DNA from: Vibrio ziniensis
GTDB taxonomy: Bacteria > Pseudomonadota > Gammaproteobacteria > Enterobacterales > Vibrionaceae
Assembly (NCBI RefSeq): GCF_011064285.1
Contig: NZ_CP049331.1
Span: forward strand, 3,038,001-3,102,000
Direction: 5' to 3'
Length of the DNA stretch: 64,000 bases
How positions within the stretch are numbered: position 1 is the stretch's first letter; each line of letters opens with the position of its first letter. The notes beneath the pieces were generated by a model, which did no database searches, was not told the origin of the DNA, and saw only the letters and a list, made by a program, of their open reading frames with translations. The translations under genes were made by a program, and so were the position numbers. Shown here in pieces: positions 9,463-19,344 of this stretch.

Positions 9463-9907
9463 TATTTTTACCTTCTGCTTCAATTATCAAAATAATCTGC
9501 ACAAATGGCGCGCCGAACCTCAAAGGTTCGGCGGTTACTTAACAAATACTTTTGTATCAAACAGTTAACTTCATAAACACTCTAGCCAAAATAAAACAAG
9601 ATGCATATAAGCCAATCTCGTCATTGGTACTGCGTAACAACTTTTGGACAGCGACATCCATCAAAAGAACAAATTGTTGCTAAAAAAAATAATTCCTAAA
9701 AAATTCATCCTAAAGTAATCTACCTGCAACAAGTAGGAATATTCCCACTAAATAATCAAGAATTCAGCTGTAGCGCCGATATCTTTAATTAGACATCGAG
9801 TACTCAAGTTAAGAGTTCAACCGATATTTCATTACTTGTTTAAATTATTAGGGGTCACTCAATGCAAGTGACTGACGTATTAGGGAATCTATTCAAGTTA
9901 TAATCCT
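9463..9907. other. 445-base gap with one hairpin, no gene seen
   Basis: Apart from the hairpin at 9511-9533 this AT-rich gap shows no open frame or recognisable RNA gene. The yrbL-like start at 9908 has no clear Shine-Dalgarno; the TATAAT at 9899-9904 is too close to the ATG to be its promoter unless the mRNA is leaderless. Confidence 0.4.
9511..9533 (+). terminator. Hairpin after the LPS/coaD operon
   Basis: Perfect 10-bp stem CGCCGAACCT / AGGTTCGGCG with a 3-base loop, 48 bases after the stop of the kinase-like gene. There is no strong T run, so it may act only as a weak terminator or as mRNA 3'-end protection. Confidence 0.5.
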
Positions 9908-10477
9908 ATGGTACAAATACAAATCGACGAAAAATTAAAAATCGGGCAAGGAAACGAACGTATGTGCGTTATCCATCCTGAAGATGCTGCGAAATGTATT
10001 AAGGTTAATATTCCTGGCGTAATTCATCGCAGCCAAAATAAGATAGAAAATTATTATCTATCTAGTCTAAAACGCCGCTCAGTGCCTTTTACTCATATTG
10101 CCAAATTCTATGGCACAGTTGAGACAGACCAAGGGCAAGGGCTGGTATTTAAGCGCATCGTTGACTTTGATGGCACCCCATCAATACGCTTTGATAAGGC
10201 GATTGAACAGCAGATTATTTGCTCTCAACAAGCCAAATCATTGCTGGACGAATTAAATCAGTACTTACTTGAGCACGCTATATATATTGGTGACTGCAAT
10301 AAAGACCAAATATTGTTGCAACGCACTGAATCCGGCTATCTACTCAAAGTCATTGATGGGTTAGGTAGCCGAAACTATGGCTGGAAATTAATGCTGCTAA
10401 GTAACATTAAATGGTACGCACGTAAAAAGATTAAAGCCAAATGGCCGAGAATCTTGCAAAATTATGTGATGCAATAA
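9908..10477 (+). CDS. YrbL-like kinase-fold protein
   Basis: A 189-residue protein matching the E. coli YrbL pattern: an N-terminal IGQGNERMCVIHPEDAAKCI segment, FYGTVETDQGQGLVFK, DFDGTPSI and a degenerate catalytic-loop region. YrbL belongs to the lipopolysaccharide-kinase/protein-kinase-like clan and in enterobacteria is PhoP-regulated; its reaction is not established. The context next to LPS genes fits a role in envelope modification. It is shorter than typical YrbL (about 210). No SD is visible, so the start is uncertain. Confidence 0.7.
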   Translation: MVQIQIDEKLKIGQGNERMCVIHPEDAAKCIKVNIPGVIHRSQNKIENYYLSSLKRRSVPFTHIAKFYGTVETDQGQGLVFKRIVDFDGTPSIRFDKAIEQQIICSQQAKSLLDELNQYLLEHAIYIGDCNKDQILLQRTESGYLLKVIDGLGSRNYGWKLMLLSNIKWYARKKIKAKWPRILQNYVMQ

Positions 10478-10563
10478 TTTATCTAATAGAGACCAATCGT
10501 TCTAAGTCTCTTTATGAAAAGAAGCTCACTACTATATTTTCAATGGATGACTTACTCTAACGC

Positions 10564-10588
10564 CCCCATCAATATTACGTTGATGGGG
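10564..10588 (+). terminator. Hairpin after the yrbL-like gene
   Basis: A perfect 9-bp stem CCCCATCAA / TTGATGGGG with a 7-base loop lies 86 bases after the stop. No T tract follows; possible weak terminator. Confidence 0.4.
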
Positions 10589-10598
10589 TAAGTGCACA

Positions 10599-10793
10599 CC
10601 TAAGATAAAAAACGAAACTTGGTTTATTGAAGGTAAGTTGCAGGCGGGTATCCATTACGTTGAAGTGAAAGACGATTTTTCTGATTTGATGGAAAAAATG
10701 GACTATTACTTCGCCCATCCTGAGCAAGCTGAGGCTGCTTGTAGCACAACAATATTTCTCTCTTTGCAGCTAAAAGCTAGCCGACTAAGTTAA
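10599..10793 (+). pseudogene. C-terminal remnant of a GT90-type (LpsA/CAP10) glycosyltransferase
   Basis: Without a start codon, the plus-strand frame reads KIKNETWFIEGKLQAGIHYV, then EVKDDFSDLMEKMDYYFAHP and EQAEA, ending at TAA 10791-10793. This is the C-terminal donor-site block of family 90 glycosyltransferases (W-x-M/I-E, HYV, KDDFSDL, a helix with N/H-P-E), as in Pasteurellaceae and Vibrio LPS-core enzymes. Only about 60 residues remain, so the gene has been lost by deletion. It lies between yrbL and mutM. Confidence 0.65.
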
Positions 10794-10800
10794 GTCGGCT
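10779..10800. terminator. Hairpin between the GT90 remnant and mutM
   Basis: Stem AGCCGACT / AGTCGGCT (8 bp, 6-base loop), directly before the mutM stop at 10805. It could end transcripts arriving from either side, though no long T run is present. Confidence 0.5.
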
Positions 10801-10804
10801 CTCG

Positions 10805-11614
10805 CTACTTTTGGCAGAGAGAACAAAAAAAGGTATTTCTCTGCCCTATTTTTAGATCAGTAATCGCTTCGCCACAGGCTGGGCAAGGCTGTTTAGCTTT
10901 GCCATACACTTGCAACTCTTGAGCAAAATACCCGGGTTTACCATCGACTTGAGCGAAATCCTTCAGCGTAGTTCCACCTTGTGCGATGGCGGTTTTTAAT
11001 ACGCTTTTTATTTCTGTTACCAAGCTTTGCCACTCATCCAGTTTAAGTGAGTTCGCAGGGCGTAGTGGATGGATTTTCGCGGCAAATAGCGACTCACTGG
11101 CGTAGATGTTCCCCACTCCTACCACAATTTTGTTTTCCATAATGAACTGCTTAACGGCGATACGCTTACTTTTCGCTTTCTCTAGCATGTAATCCGCAGT
11201 AAATGCGTCTGTTAACGGTTCAGGGCCAATATTGGCTAATACGGTGTGAGATTCCCCAACAGGAGACCAAAGCCAAGCGCCAAAGCGGCGAGGATCGTTA
11301 TAGCGTAAAACCTTACCATTACTCAGAGTCAGATCAACGTGATCGTGTTTACCTGCGGCAATAAAACCATCCAGCACTCGCAGTGATCCAGACATACCCA
11401 AGTGTACGATTGCCGTTCCTTTCTCTGTTTCAATCAATAAGTATTTGGCTCGTCGAGAGATAGAGCGTATTACGAGCCCTTCCATCAACTTGAGATCTGC
11501 CGGAATATCCCAACGCAGTTTCGGTGTACGAAACACGATTGACTGTACTGTCTGTCCCACTAGATGAGGAGAAATGCCCATACGGCTCACTTCAACTTCT
11601 GGTAACTCTGGCAT
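10805..11614 (-). CDS. mutM: Formamidopyrimidine-DNA glycosylase (Fpg)
   Basis: A 269-residue bifunctional glycosylase/AP lyase of base-excision repair that removes 8-oxoguanine and Fapy lesions. The N-terminal PELPEVE carries the catalytic Pro (after Met removal) and Glu; Lys near residue 57 lies in the conserved RRAKYLL segment. A C-terminal zinc finger CPAC...CSLC is intact. It is in the standard Vibrio position beside coaD and rpmG. Starts at ATG 11614. Confidence 0.97.
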   Translation of the reverse strand: MPELPEVEVSRMGISPHLVGQTVQSIVFRTPKLRWDIPADLKLMEGLVIRSISRRAKYLLIETEKGTAIVHLGMSGSLRVLDGFIAAGKHDHVDLTLSNGKVLRYNDPRRFGAWLWSPVGESHTVLANIGPEPLTDAFTADYMLEKAKSKRIAVKQFIMENKIVVGVGNIYASESLFAAKIHPLRPANSLKLDEWQSLVTEIKSVLKTAIAQGGTTLKDFAQVDGKPGYFAQELQVYGKAKQPCPACGEAITDLKIGQRNTFFCSLCQK

Positions 11615-11635
11615 ATGGCTCCTTGTTATCTTTAC

Positions 11636-11726
11636 TCCTCCCCTTTTCTAACTGACTCTTAGTTAGAAATTGAGAAGGTATTTTGCTCTTGGTTCTCCCC
11701 CTTGCGAAGGGGGAGGAGCAAAGACC
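11636..11726. repeat. Intergenic repeat family A, copy A1
   Basis: Short, diverged copy with the family hallmark CTCCCCCTTGCGAAGGGGGAG palindromic arm next to TTGGTTCTCCC and GAGCAAAG. Fills the gap between mutM and the next gene. Confidence 0.65.
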
Positions 11727-11731
11727 TATTA

Positions 11732-12211
11732 CTACTCAGGTAACAAATACCCTTTCTCTACCGAAATCGCTATCCATTTGTCTTGCCAGTTTTTAAACAG
11801 CCAAAAACGGGGTGTTTGATAAAAGGTGATCCTTTGTGGTTCTTCGCGATCGGAATACCACACTTCAACCGTTTGTGGGCTGCGTAGCATTGACTGAAAT
11901 GATTGGTATGTTGCGTCATCGACTTCTGTTCCAACAAGCAACTTCCACCGCTCAACTAACGTTTCAGGCGCAATTTCACTGGGTGGCGTCGCTCGCCAAC
12001 GCCCCTGATTTTTTTCTAATGATAAATGAGAAAAATGCATGGCCTGTAACTGCCAATTTGGATTAAGAAGCGTTGGGTACTGAGTCGCAACAGGCGGCTG
12101 CATGAAATAGGTCTTAATCACCGTAGGTAGGTTTAATACCCCGATAAACAACACGACCGCCAAAATGAGAATATTGTTCCACCGACGACGACGATGAGGA
12201 GCAACACGCAT
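11732..12211 (-). CDS. Conserved hypothetical single-pass membrane protein
   Basis: A 159-residue protein with a basic N-terminus (HRRRRWNN), one transmembrane segment at about residues 13-32 (ILILAVVLFIGVLNLPTVI) and a soluble, probably periplasmic, remainder rich in Trp. I do not recognise a domain. It sits upstream of mutM on the same strand with repeat A1 between them. A gene of this type occupies the same place beside mutM in Vibrio genomes as far as I recall; function unknown. Confidence 0.7.
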   Translation of the reverse strand: MRVAPHRRRRWNNILILAVVLFIGVLNLPTVIKTYFMQPPVATQYPTLLNPNWQLQAMHFSHLSLEKNQGRWRATPPSEIAPETLVERWKLLVGTEVDDATYQSFQSMLRSPQTVEVWYSDREEPQRITFYQTPRFWLFKNWQDKWIAISVEKGYLLPE

Positions 12212-12361
12212 GAGCTATCCTTAGTAGCATGTAGACTTCTATAGGATAACAGAGAGGCCTAGCTTCGTCATTCCAGCGAAAGCTGGTATCTCGAAACATT
12301 TAACAACGGATGAATAACAACGAATGAAGTAAACGTGATTTGGTTGGCGAAGAGGTAAAGC

Positions 12362-12552
12362 AATGACATCAACCCCCTCTAGCTCCCCCTCAGATAAGGG
12401 CCATTTTAGTGGACTACTATAGCTAGAGGGAGTTGAAGTCCACTGAACTTATTAATCACTGCAATCTTAATTAAGTGCGGTGAAAGCACCCCCACCCAAC
12501 CTCCCCATTTGAAGGAGAAATATGGTATCTCCCCTTCAAATGGGGAAGTGTT
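12362..12552. repeat. Intergenic repeat family A, copy A2
   Basis: About 190 bases running from CAACCCCCTCTAGCTCCCCCT to the arm CTCCCCTTCAAATGGGGAAG. It is the reverse complement of the copy at 38282-38445, sharing the internal block AGTCCACTGAACTTATTAAT. With 12212-12361 it makes up the gap between the hypothetical gene and rpmG; I see nothing else in that gap. Confidence 0.8.
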
Positions 12553-12562
12553 CTATAGTGCA

Positions 12563-12600
12563 GAAAAGAAAAAACCCAACCATATAGGCTGGGTTTTCTT
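12563..12600 (-). terminator. Intrinsic terminator of rpmB-rpmG
   Basis: On the minus strand the stem AACCCAGC / GTTGGGTT (with a C/A bulge pair) is followed by TTTTTTC, 24 bases past the rpmG stop. Confidence 0.8.
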
Positions 12601-12623
12601 ACTACTTTAAAGGAGTAAATCAA

Positions 12624-12791
12624 TTACTTGATTTTAGCTTCTTTGTACATAACGTGCTGGCGAACTACTGGATCAAACTTTTTGATCTCAAATTTGCCTG
12701 GCATGTTGCGCTTGTTTTTGTCAGTAGTGTAGAAGTGACCAGTACCAGCAGATGATACTAGACGAATTTTCTCACGAATGCCTTTAGCCAT
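12624..12791 (-). CDS. rpmG: 50S ribosomal protein L33
   Basis: A 55-residue protein starting [20 protein letters not shown] and ending [13 protein letters not shown], nearly identical to enterobacterial L33. Located 13 bases after rpmB in the classic rpmB-rpmG operon. This is the cysteine-free form, so it needs no zinc. Confidence 0.97.
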   Translation of the reverse strand: MAKGIREKIRLVSSAGTGHFYTTDKNKRNMPGKFEIKKFDPVVRQHVMYKEAKIK

Positions 12792-12804
12792 TGCCTAATT
12801 CCTC

Positions 12805-13041
12805 TTAAACGTTTTCGCCACGTGCACGAATGTCAACAAGAACAGCGTCGATGCCTTTCTTGTCGATGATACGCATGCCTTTAGCAGTTAGACGTAGTTT
12901 AACAAAACGTTTTTCGCTCTCTACCCAGAAACGATGAGTTTGTAGGTTCGGCAGAAAACGACGCTTAGTAGCATTTTTTGCGTGTGAACGGTTGTTACCC
13001 GTTACTGGACGCTTACCAGTTACTTGGCATACTCGGGACAT
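12805..13041 (-). CDS. rpmB: 50S ribosomal protein L28
   Basis: A 78-residue protein beginning [20 protein letters not shown], typical L28. The start at 13041 is chosen over the in-frame codon at 13056 because GGAGAAG lies 7 bases before it. First gene of rpmB-rpmG, driven by the strong promoter at 13165-13193. Confidence 0.97.
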   Translation of the reverse strand: MSRVCQVTGKRPVTGNNRSHAKNATKRRFLPNLQTHRFWVESEKRFVKLRLTAKGMRIIDKKGIDAVLVDIRARGENV

Positions 13042-13493
13042 GAATGTCTTCTCCAAATCGTTTCAGCTCGATATCAACCTTGCTGGCTGAACCTCTTAAT
13101 GCTCAAAATGAACTGAGGTAAAAACCGCTATGGAAAATCCACGCAAGGCTATCAAAGGTCGCGCATTATACTAACTTGATATGCATTGCTCAAGACCCGA
13201 ACAGATCCTTTTTGCAGGATTCGCTGATCTTTTTTCTCTGGCGAGCTGAATTAGTGTTAAAAAATGTGTGCGAATCATACCAGAAAACGAGAGAAAGCTA
13301 AGCATTTTTTACGCATTCAGGCGAAATCATCATCAAATCTCTTTTAAGCCTTGTTTTTAAACACAATGATAGCTGTGGCGCTGCAATTTTGACCAACCTA
13401 ATCCTAGGGAGATAACCGGTTGTAATAAAGGCTTTCACTTTATTTTCTATGTATTACTCAGCTCTCTAGCAAATAAAAAGTGCAGATCAATGT
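13042..13493. other. rpmB leader and spacer to radC
   Basis: The 452-base gap between radC and rpmB contains the rpmB promoter and a leader of about 115 bases. The part from 13200 to 13493 shows no gene. Confidence 0.5.
13165..13193 (-). promoter_or_regulatory. Sigma70 promoter of rpmB-rpmG
   Basis: On the minus strand TTGAGC, a 17-base spacer and a perfect TATAAT, followed 5-8 bases later by a GC-rich discriminator (GCGCGACC) typical of stringently controlled ribosomal promoters. Confidence 0.85.
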
Positions 13494-14168
13494 TCAAATC
13501 CATCCTCGCTCGGCAAAAGAAACAATTTCTCCGTCACCGATAACAAAATGGTCGAGAACACGAATATCGACTAAAGCTAAAGCATCACAGATTCTATTTG
13601 TGATCCTTCTATCTGATTGGCTCGGCTCCGCAACTCCTGAAGGATGATTATGCGCCAAAATAAGCGCCGCAGCGTTATAGTGAAGGGCACGCTTCACCAC
13701 TTCCCTTGGGTAAACACTCGCAGCATCAATGGTGCCTTCAAATAAGATTTCATCCTGTATCACCCGATGCTGATTATCGAGAAAAAGGATATAGAATGCT
13801 TCCCTCTGTCGGTCGCGCAACACGCTGGATAGATACAACTGCGTTTGTTGAGGGCTGGTTAACGCATCTCCACGTTTGAGCGTTTCAGCCAGATAGCGCT
13901 GTGTAATTTCTAGCGATGCCTGTAATTGGACATATTTAGCCTCTCCGAGCCCTTTATGCCGACAAAACTGATCTTTGGATGATGAGAACAGAGCACGCAG
14001 CGAACCAAACTCTCGCAACAGGACATCAGCCAGTTCCAGCACATTCATGCCTTGGGTACCTGTACGCAGCACTATGGCGAGCAACTCAACATCAGACAGT
14101 GCTTGCGGACCTCGAGCAAGCAGTTTTTCGCGTGGCATCGAATCGTTGGGAAGGAATTTGCGCTTCAT
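13494..14168 (-). CDS. radC: RadC-family JAMM protein
   Basis: A 224-residue RadC with an N-terminal helix-hairpin-helix-like region and the JAB1/MPN+ metal motif HNHPSG (residues 173-178) with Asp186 downstream. Once linked to DNA repair, the family's biochemical role remains unproved. Position between rpmB and coaBC is standard for gammaproteobacteria. Start ATG 14168. Confidence 0.93.
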   Translation of the reverse strand: MKRKFLPNDSMPREKLLARGPQALSDVELLAIVLRTGTQGMNVLELADVLLREFGSLRALFSSSKDQFCRHKGLGEAKYVQLQASLEITQRYLAETLKRGDALTSPQQTQLYLSSVLRDRQREAFYILFLDNQHRVIQDEILFEGTIDAASVYPREVVKRALHYNAAALILAHNHPSGVAEPSQSDRRITNRICDALALVDIRVLDHFVIGDGEIVSFAERGWI

Positions 14169-14221
14169 TTCAGCTCCTGTATGTACTCTTCAGGCTTGAG
14201 TATTTTTTGCATACAGAACTG

Positions 14222-14259
14222 AAAAATCCCCAAAATCGCAACCGACTTTGGGGATTTTT
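14222..14259 (-). terminator. Intrinsic terminator of the chemoreceptor gene
   Basis: Long symmetrical stem AAAAATCCCCAAA / TTTGGGGATTTTT with a 12-base loop and T run on both strands, between radC and the MCP gene; it should end the leftward MCP transcript. Confidence 0.85.
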
Positions 14260-14296
14260 AGAATCAATTCAATATTGTATGAACGGAGAGTGTTAA

Positions 14297-16039
14297 TTAA
14301 ACCTTAAAGTGTCCAACCAAGCTTCCAACTTTTCCACCGGCCTGCGTTAAACGACCGCTGATCGATTCCGAGTATTTTAGGTTGTCACTGAGATCATTAA
14401 CGATGTGCTGAATCGTCACTAGGTTTTGATTAATCTCTTCCGCCACAGCACTTTGTTGCTCCGCTGCTGATGCGGTTTGAGTACTCATATCCTGAATAAC
14501 AGATACGGCTTGTGAGATGCCTGACAGTGTCTCTTTAATTTGCACAGATTCTAAGGCAGTCTTCTCACCCCGTTCTTGGCTGGCATTCATGCTGGTCACG
14601 GCTTTGCTTACACCTTGCTGCAACGCGTCAATCATGCTGCTGATTTCTTTGGTGCTGTTTTGAGTTCTGCTAGCTAACGAACGAACTTCGTCAGCCACTA
14701 CAGCAAAACCACGCCCTTGTTCGCCAGCTCGCGCCGCTTCTATCGCAGCATTCAGAGCTAGCAGGTTGGTTTGATCTGCAATGTCGCCAATCACTTTAAG
14801 AACCTGCGTGATCTTACTGGTTTGCTGGCTTAACTCTTCTATAGCATCAGAGGTCAGATCAACCTCATTCACCAGAGCACCAATACCGTCGATGGCAAGG
14901 TTCACTTCCCTTTGCGCTGCAATAATTTGTTGATTTGCCGATTCAATCGCTTGTGCGGTTGAGTTGGTGTTATTTGCGACTTCACGCGAAGTCGCACTCA
15001 TCTCAGTGACCGCAGTAACCACTTTATCGGTTTCAAGACAGTGAGCATTCATCTGCTGGCTAGACTTAGTGGTTTGTTTATCCAACTCTTGTGCTGCGCT
15101 ACCGACTTCATCGGCAGAGCGACGAATGTCTGCGATCATCGGATGAAGTTTGTCCATAAAATCGTTAAAGGCTTTTGCCACTTCACCGATTTCATCCTGA
15201 CTTTCCACTTTCAAACGTGCAGTTAAGTCACCGCCACCAGCCGCGACATCTTTTAGCGAGCTAACGATATGCTGCAATGGCGCCACACCACGAGCCACCA
15301 ATAGGCTAACGATAACGCTGGTGATCAATAGCCCTAGTAAAGAAAAGCCCACCGCTGAGTAAGTTTGATCATACAGCGCAGCTAAACGTTGTTTTTTGTG
15401 CTCTGCCAACTGATGGTCTATATCGTCGATGTAAATACCGGTACCTAGTACCCAATCCCATTTTGGTAGGTATTCAGCGTAACCCAGTTTCGGTGCCTGA
15501 GCTTTAAGAGAAGGCTTTTGCCAAGAGAAGTATAAGAACCCATCACCACTTTTAGAGGCGTCAATCAACCCAGCGATAACCGCAACGCCGTTTTCGTCTT
15601 TCAGACCGTACAGATTTTTACCTTCCAGAGAAGAGTTCATCGCATGCAGAGTGTTGACGCCTTTTGAGTCATAGGCAAAGAAATAGCCATCACTTTCAAA
15701 ACGCATCGACTTTAGAATGTCTTTCGCTAATGCTTTATTTTCTTCGTTGTTATCAGCATCGTAAAGGGACTTGATTGATGTTACGCCCATCATTAAATAG
15801 GCTTTTAACTCTTGTTTACGATTGTTGACTAACTGCTCGCGGTACTGAGACAGCTCTTGCTGCAAGTTGTTCATACCTATCCAGTAGTAGGCCATAGAAC
15901 TGGCACTGGTGATTAACACTAGCGGAACCACGGTTAATAACAACAACTTGGTACGACTTCTCATCGTTCGAAACATAGACCACCACCTCAGCTCACATAT
16001 ATTGGTTTTAATAACAACTTTGATATTATCCTCTGCCAT
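14297..16039 (-). CDS. Methyl-accepting chemotaxis protein with periplasmic Cache domain
   Basis: A 580-residue chemoreceptor: TM1 around residues 32-54, a periplasmic sCache-type domain (segments [17 protein letters not shown] and [15 protein letters not shown]), TM2 about 227-250, HAMP, and a long cytoplasmic coiled coil with the hairpin tip [20 protein letters not shown]. It would bind a small ligand and signal to CheA/CheW. An internal ATG at 15976 ([10 protein letters not shown]), preceded by GAGGTGG, is a likely alternative start and would give a more normal N-terminus. Ligand unknown. Confidence 0.93.
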   Translation of the reverse strand: MAEDNIKVVIKTNICELRWWSMFRTMRSRTKLLLLTVVPLVLITSASSMAYYWIGMNNLQQELSQYREQLVNNRKQELKAYLMMGVTSIKSLYDADNNEENKALAKDILKSMRFESDGYFFAYDSKGVNTLHAMNSSLEGKNLYGLKDENGVAVIAGLIDASKSGDGFLYFSWQKPSLKAQAPKLGYAEYLPKWDWVLGTGIYIDDIDHQLAEHKKQRLAALYDQTYSAVGFSLLGLLITSVIVSLLVARGVAPLQHIVSSLKDVAAGGGDLTARLKVESQDEIGEVAKAFNDFMDKLHPMIADIRRSADEVGSAAQELDKQTTKSSQQMNAHCLETDKVVTAVTEMSATSREVANNTNSTAQAIESANQQIIAAQREVNLAIDGIGALVNEVDLTSDAIEELSQQTSKITQVLKVIGDIADQTNLLALNAAIEAARAGEQGRGFAVVADEVRSLASRTQNSTKEISSMIDALQQGVSKAVTSMNASQERGEKTALESVQIKETLSGISQAVSVIQDMSTQTASAAEQQSAVAEEINQNLVTIQHIVNDLSDNLKYSESISGRLTQAGGKVGSLVGHFKV

Positions 16040-16181
16040 TTGTGCGACCTAAAAGTAAATTTAGCTAAATTGCAGTCTCTCTCTCATATATTTGATTAGT
16101 GTTAAAGCTCTATTTGACACAGCTCATACATATTCCAGTAGTTGTGCTAACATAACCCGCAGATTTTTTGAGGAATCCAGA

Positions 16182-17420
16182 ATGCAAAGTTTGGCAGGAA
16201 AAAAAATTCTGCTTGGCATCAGTGGCGGCATTGCTGCCTACAAATGCGCAGAATTAACGCGACGTTTAATTGAGCGTGGCGCACAAGTGCAAGTCGTCAT
16301 GACCGACGCAGCAAGAGAGTTCATTACACCGCTTACCATGCAGGCCGTCTCCGGTAATCCGGTGTCTTATAGCTTGCTTGATCCAAGTGCTGAAGCATCA
16401 ATGAGTCATATCGAGTTAGCAAAATGGGCTGACTTGGTACTACTTGCGCCAGCAACCGCTGATCTTATTGCTCGCATGGCCGCAGGTATGGGTAATGATT
16501 TGTTGACCACGCTAGTGTTGGCAACCGACGCACCTGTTGCGGTTTCTCCTGCGATGAATCAGCAGATGTATGGCAATCCTGCCACTCAAGAAAACCTTGT
16601 GACGCTTGCCCGTCGTGGAGCAATGATTTGGGGACCCGCTTCCGGCCAACAAGCGTGTGGCGATGTGGGTAAAGGCCGCATGTTAGAACCGATGGAGCTC
16701 GTTCATCACTGCGAGACCTTCTTTGGTCCGAAACCACTATCTACTGAAAAAACACTTTCTACTGAAAAACCATTAGAAGGTAAACGTGTACTTATCACGG
16801 CAGGACCAACACGCGAAGCGCTAGATCCGGTACGCTACGTGAGCAATCACAGCTCTGGGAAAATGGGCTATGCCATCGCTGACGCTGCCGCCCAGATGGG
16901 TGCGGATGTCACCTTAGTTTCAGGGCCTGTCAATTTGGCAACGCCTGCGCTCGTGAATCGCATTAACGTGGAAAGTGCGCTTGATATGCACCAAGTGGTG
17001 ATGCAACATGCAACGGAGCATCACGTCTTTATTGCTTGTGCCGCCGTTGCTGATTACCGCCCGGAACACGTAGCCGAGCAGAAAATTAAGAAAACAGGTG
17101 ATAGCGATACGCTGACCATTACTATGGTGAAAAACCCAGATATCGTCGCTTCAGTGGCTGCATTGAGTAACAAACGCCCATTTACCGTTGGCTTTGCAGC
17201 AGAAACGCAAAATGTTGAGCAGTACGCTCGTGGTAAATTAACCAATAAAAAACTAGACATGATTTGCGCCAATGACGTGTCCGTTGAAGGACAAGGTTTT
17301 AATAGCGATGACAACGCATTGACCGTCTTTTGGTCGCAAGGACAGCAAGCCTTGCCTTTAGCAAGTAAAACTGAGCTTGCTCGCTCTTTAATGCTACTGA
17401 TTAACGACAAGCTTAAATAA
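16182..17420 (+). CDS. coaBC: Bifunctional phosphopantothenoylcysteine decarboxylase / synthetase
   Basis: A 412-residue CoaBC (Dfp). The N-terminal flavoprotein decarboxylase has the catalytic His in [10 protein letters not shown] (about residue 75) and the [10 protein letters not shown] substrate clamp; the C-terminal synthetase has [20 protein letters not shown] and the KIKK lysine. It converts 4'-phosphopantothenate to 4'-phosphopantetheine for CoaD. The start at 16182 is chosen because GAGGAA lies 7 bases upstream. The linker contains a tandem duplication ([11 protein letters not shown]). No dut gene follows, unlike in E. coli. Confidence 0.95.
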   Translation: MQSLAGKKILLGISGGIAAYKCAELTRRLIERGAQVQVVMTDAAREFITPLTMQAVSGNPVSYSLLDPSAEASMSHIELAKWADLVLLAPATADLIARMAAGMGNDLLTTLVLATDAPVAVSPAMNQQMYGNPATQENLVTLARRGAMIWGPASGQQACGDVGKGRMLEPMELVHHCETFFGPKPLSTEKTLSTEKPLEGKRVLITAGPTREALDPVRYVSNHSSGKMGYAIADAAAQMGADVTLVSGPVNLATPALVNRINVESALDMHQVVMQHATEHHVFIACAAVADYRPEHVAEQKIKKTGDSDTLTITMVKNPDIVASVAALSNKRPFTVGFAAETQNVEQYARGKLTNKKLDMICANDVSVEGQGFNSDDNALTVFWSQGQQALPLASKTELARSLMLLINDKLK

Positions 17421-17432
17421 GCTATTTTGAAT

Positions 17433-17501
17433 TCTCCCTCCGATGACAGGCTCTTAGGTACAAGTCTGACACCGCCCTTTTTAAGGGGAAGGAAGAATAA
17501 A
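17433..17501. repeat. Intergenic repeat family A, degenerate copy A3
   Basis: A short decayed copy (TTCTCCCTCCG at one end, CCCTTTTTAAGGGGAAGG at the other) between coaBC and slmA. Confidence 0.45.
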
Positions 17502-17584
17502 AACATTTGGCGAGGTAATGGTGTCTATTCCAATCAACCGTTACTTCGTTACTAGCAGTGATAACCAGAAGGAAGATACGGGTT

Positions 17585-18175
17585 ATGGCCGGCAATAAAA
17601 AAACCAATCGCCGCGAAGAAATTCTCCAAGCTCTTGCTGAAATGCTTGAGTCAAACGAAGGTGCCTCTCGCATCACTACCGCCAAACTTGCCGCTCAAGT
17701 CGGCGTTTCTGAGGCGGCGTTATATCGCCACTTCCCAAGTAAGGCGCGTATGTTCGAGGGTCTTATCGAATTTATCGAAGAATCATTAATGTCACGCATT
17801 AACCGTATCATTGATGAAGAGAAAGACACGCTTAATCGTATTCGATTAGTGATGCAGCTTATCCTTGCATTCTCAGAACGTAACCCTGGCTTGACAAGAA
17901 TCTTGTCTGGTCATGCTTTAATGTTTGAAAACGAACGTCTACGTGACAGAATTAATCAACTGTTTGAACGGATTGAAACGTCCCTACGCCAAATTCTGCG
18001 TGAACGTAAGATCCGTGAAGGAAAATCATTCCCCGTTGACGAGAAAACATTAGCCGCCCAGCTATTAGGCCAAGTTGAAGGCAGTTTGAACCGTTTTGTT
18101 CGTTCAGACTTTAAGTACTTACCAACGGCAAACTTCGACGAGTATTGGGCATTACTCAGTGCGCAAATTGATTAA
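17585..18175 (+). CDS. slmA: Nucleoid occlusion factor SlmA (TetR family)
   Basis: A 196-residue TetR-fold protein. The HTH ([20 protein letters not shown]) and the region [18 protein letters not shown] match SlmA. It binds SBS sites on the nucleoid and blocks FtsZ ring formation over unsegregated DNA. The in-frame codon at 17558 is upstream, but [12 protein letters not shown] aligns with the known SlmA N-terminus and follows an AAGGAAG site. It is 3 bases before the acyltransferase start. Confidence 0.95.
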   Translation: MAGNKKTNRREEILQALAEMLESNEGASRITTAKLAAQVGVSEAALYRHFPSKARMFEGLIEFIEESLMSRINRIIDEEKDTLNRIRLVMQLILAFSERNPGLTRILSGHALMFENERLRDRINQLFERIETSLRQILRERKIREGKSFPVDEKTLAAQLLGQVEGSLNRFVRSDFKYLPTANFDEYWALLSAQID

Positions 18176-18178
18176 GAA

Positions 18179-19150
18179 ATGACTATGAAGCAAGCGACGC
18201 AAGACAAGTTCATCAAACCTCAATTTACCCTTTCTTTGTTGCACCCCAAATACTGGTCTGTATGGCTGGGCTTTGGGTCGCTTGCATTCGTGGTAAATGT
18301 GCTTCCTTACTCTTTGCTGTTCAGAATAGGGCGTGGTTTGGGATTACTTGGGATGCGTTTTGGCAAAAGCCGCGCGCACATCACTCGACGTAACTTAGAA
18401 CTGGCTTTTCCAGACAAGAGTGCTGAAGAAGTTGAAGCGATGGTCGTCGATAACTTTAAAAATACTGGGCTGGCATTAATCGAAACGGGTATTACCTGGT
18501 TTTGGCCAACTTGGCGTTTTAAACGTTTGGTTATCGCTAAAGATATCGACTTGCTTTATGAGTACAAAGCCAAGAAAAAAGGCGTTTTGCTGTGCTGTGT
18601 CCATGCGCTGAACTTAGAAATTACCGCGCGCGCTTTTGCGGTACTGCAAACAGGTATTCAGGGCTTTGGTGTTTTTCGTCCGCACAGTAACCCTGCCTAT
18701 AACTTTATTCAGTGTTGGGGACGCACCCATAACAGCAACCAGTTGGTTGACCGTAAAGATTTGAAAAAGATGATTCGCGTGATGCGTCAGGGTGAGTTGC
18801 TGTTTTACTTACCTGACCATGATTATGGCCGTAACAAATCTGTTTTTGTCCCTTTCTTCGCTGTAGAAGACGCATGTACCACGACGGGAACGAGCATTCT
18901 CGCGTACGCCAGTAAATGTGCGATTGTGATGGGTTCTGGCTTCCGCAATCAAGACGGCAAATACGAAATTATTGCTAACGTATCGGTTGAAGAGAATTAT
19001 CCACAAAAAGACGAGAAAGCAGCAGCGGCTTATATGAATAAGTACGTGGAAATGCTAATTATGCGTGCGCCAACTCAGTGGATGTGGCTACACAAACGTT
19101 TTAAGACCATGCAAGATCCGAATGTTCCCAAAGGGATTCGGTATAAGTAA
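18179..19150 (+). CDS. Lipid A acyltransferase (LpxL/LpxM family)
   Basis: A 323-residue membrane-associated acyltransferase. The HxxxxE catalytic pair is His142/Glu147 (VHALNLEITA), with an upstream ITRRNLELAFP segment and one N-terminal hydrophobic stretch (about residues 28-47). It adds a secondary acyl chain to Kdo-lipid A at the inner membrane. In V. cholerae a homologue sits beside slmA with a second acyltransferase (LpxN) next to it; only one is present here. LpxL versus LpxM cannot be separated by eye. Confidence 0.85.
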   Translation: MTMKQATQDKFIKPQFTLSLLHPKYWSVWLGFGSLAFVVNVLPYSLLFRIGRGLGLLGMRFGKSRAHITRRNLELAFPDKSAEEVEAMVVDNFKNTGLALIETGITWFWPTWRFKRLVIAKDIDLLYEYKAKKKGVLLCCVHALNLEITARAFAVLQTGIQGFGVFRPHSNPAYNFIQCWGRTHNSNQLVDRKDLKKMIRVMRQGELLFYLPDHDYGRNKSVFVPFFAVEDACTTTGTSILAYASKCAIVMGSGFRNQDGKYEIIANVSVEENYPQKDEKAAAAYMNKYVEMLIMRAPTQWMWLHKRFKTMQDPNVPKGIRYK

Positions 19151-19164
19151 GAAACTTTAATTTC

Positions 19165-19194
19165 ATACCAGTGAGCAAGATATCTCACTGGTAT
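19165..19194 (+). terminator. Hairpin after the acyltransferase gene
   Basis: Perfect 11-bp stem ATACCAGTGAG / CTCACTGGTAT with an 8-base loop, 14 bases after the stop. T run is weak (CTTATCTT). Confidence 0.7.
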
Positions 19195-19312
19195 CTTATC
19201 TTCACAGCCCAGTTTTCCAAATACACACCTATACCAAACGTCATTCAATCTAGATGTCGGGACACTTCACACCTTTTGATCTCATCAAACTTATCATATA
19301 CGATAATATCGA

Positions 19313-19338
19313 ATACCTATTATCCTAAAAATAGGTAT
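19313..19338 (+). promoter_or_regulatory. Palindromic operator upstream of the toxin-antitoxin pair
   Basis: ATACCTAT and ATAGGTAT form a perfect 8-bp inverted repeat spaced by 10 bases, ending 6 bases before the toxin ATG. This is where an XRE-type antitoxin would be expected to bind and autoregulate. A weak -35/-10 pair (TTGATC, TACGAT) lies just upstream. Confidence 0.6.
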
Positions 19339-19344
19339 ACAACG

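Noticed and set aside
9841..9907. JUMPStart/ops element upstream of the YrbL-like gene
   Set aside because: No GGCGGTAG-type ops core could be found there or elsewhere in the LPS part.
16092..16181. Upstream in-frame extension of coaBC
   Set aside because: The 30 extra residues precede a good ribosome site and have no counterpart in known CoaBC.
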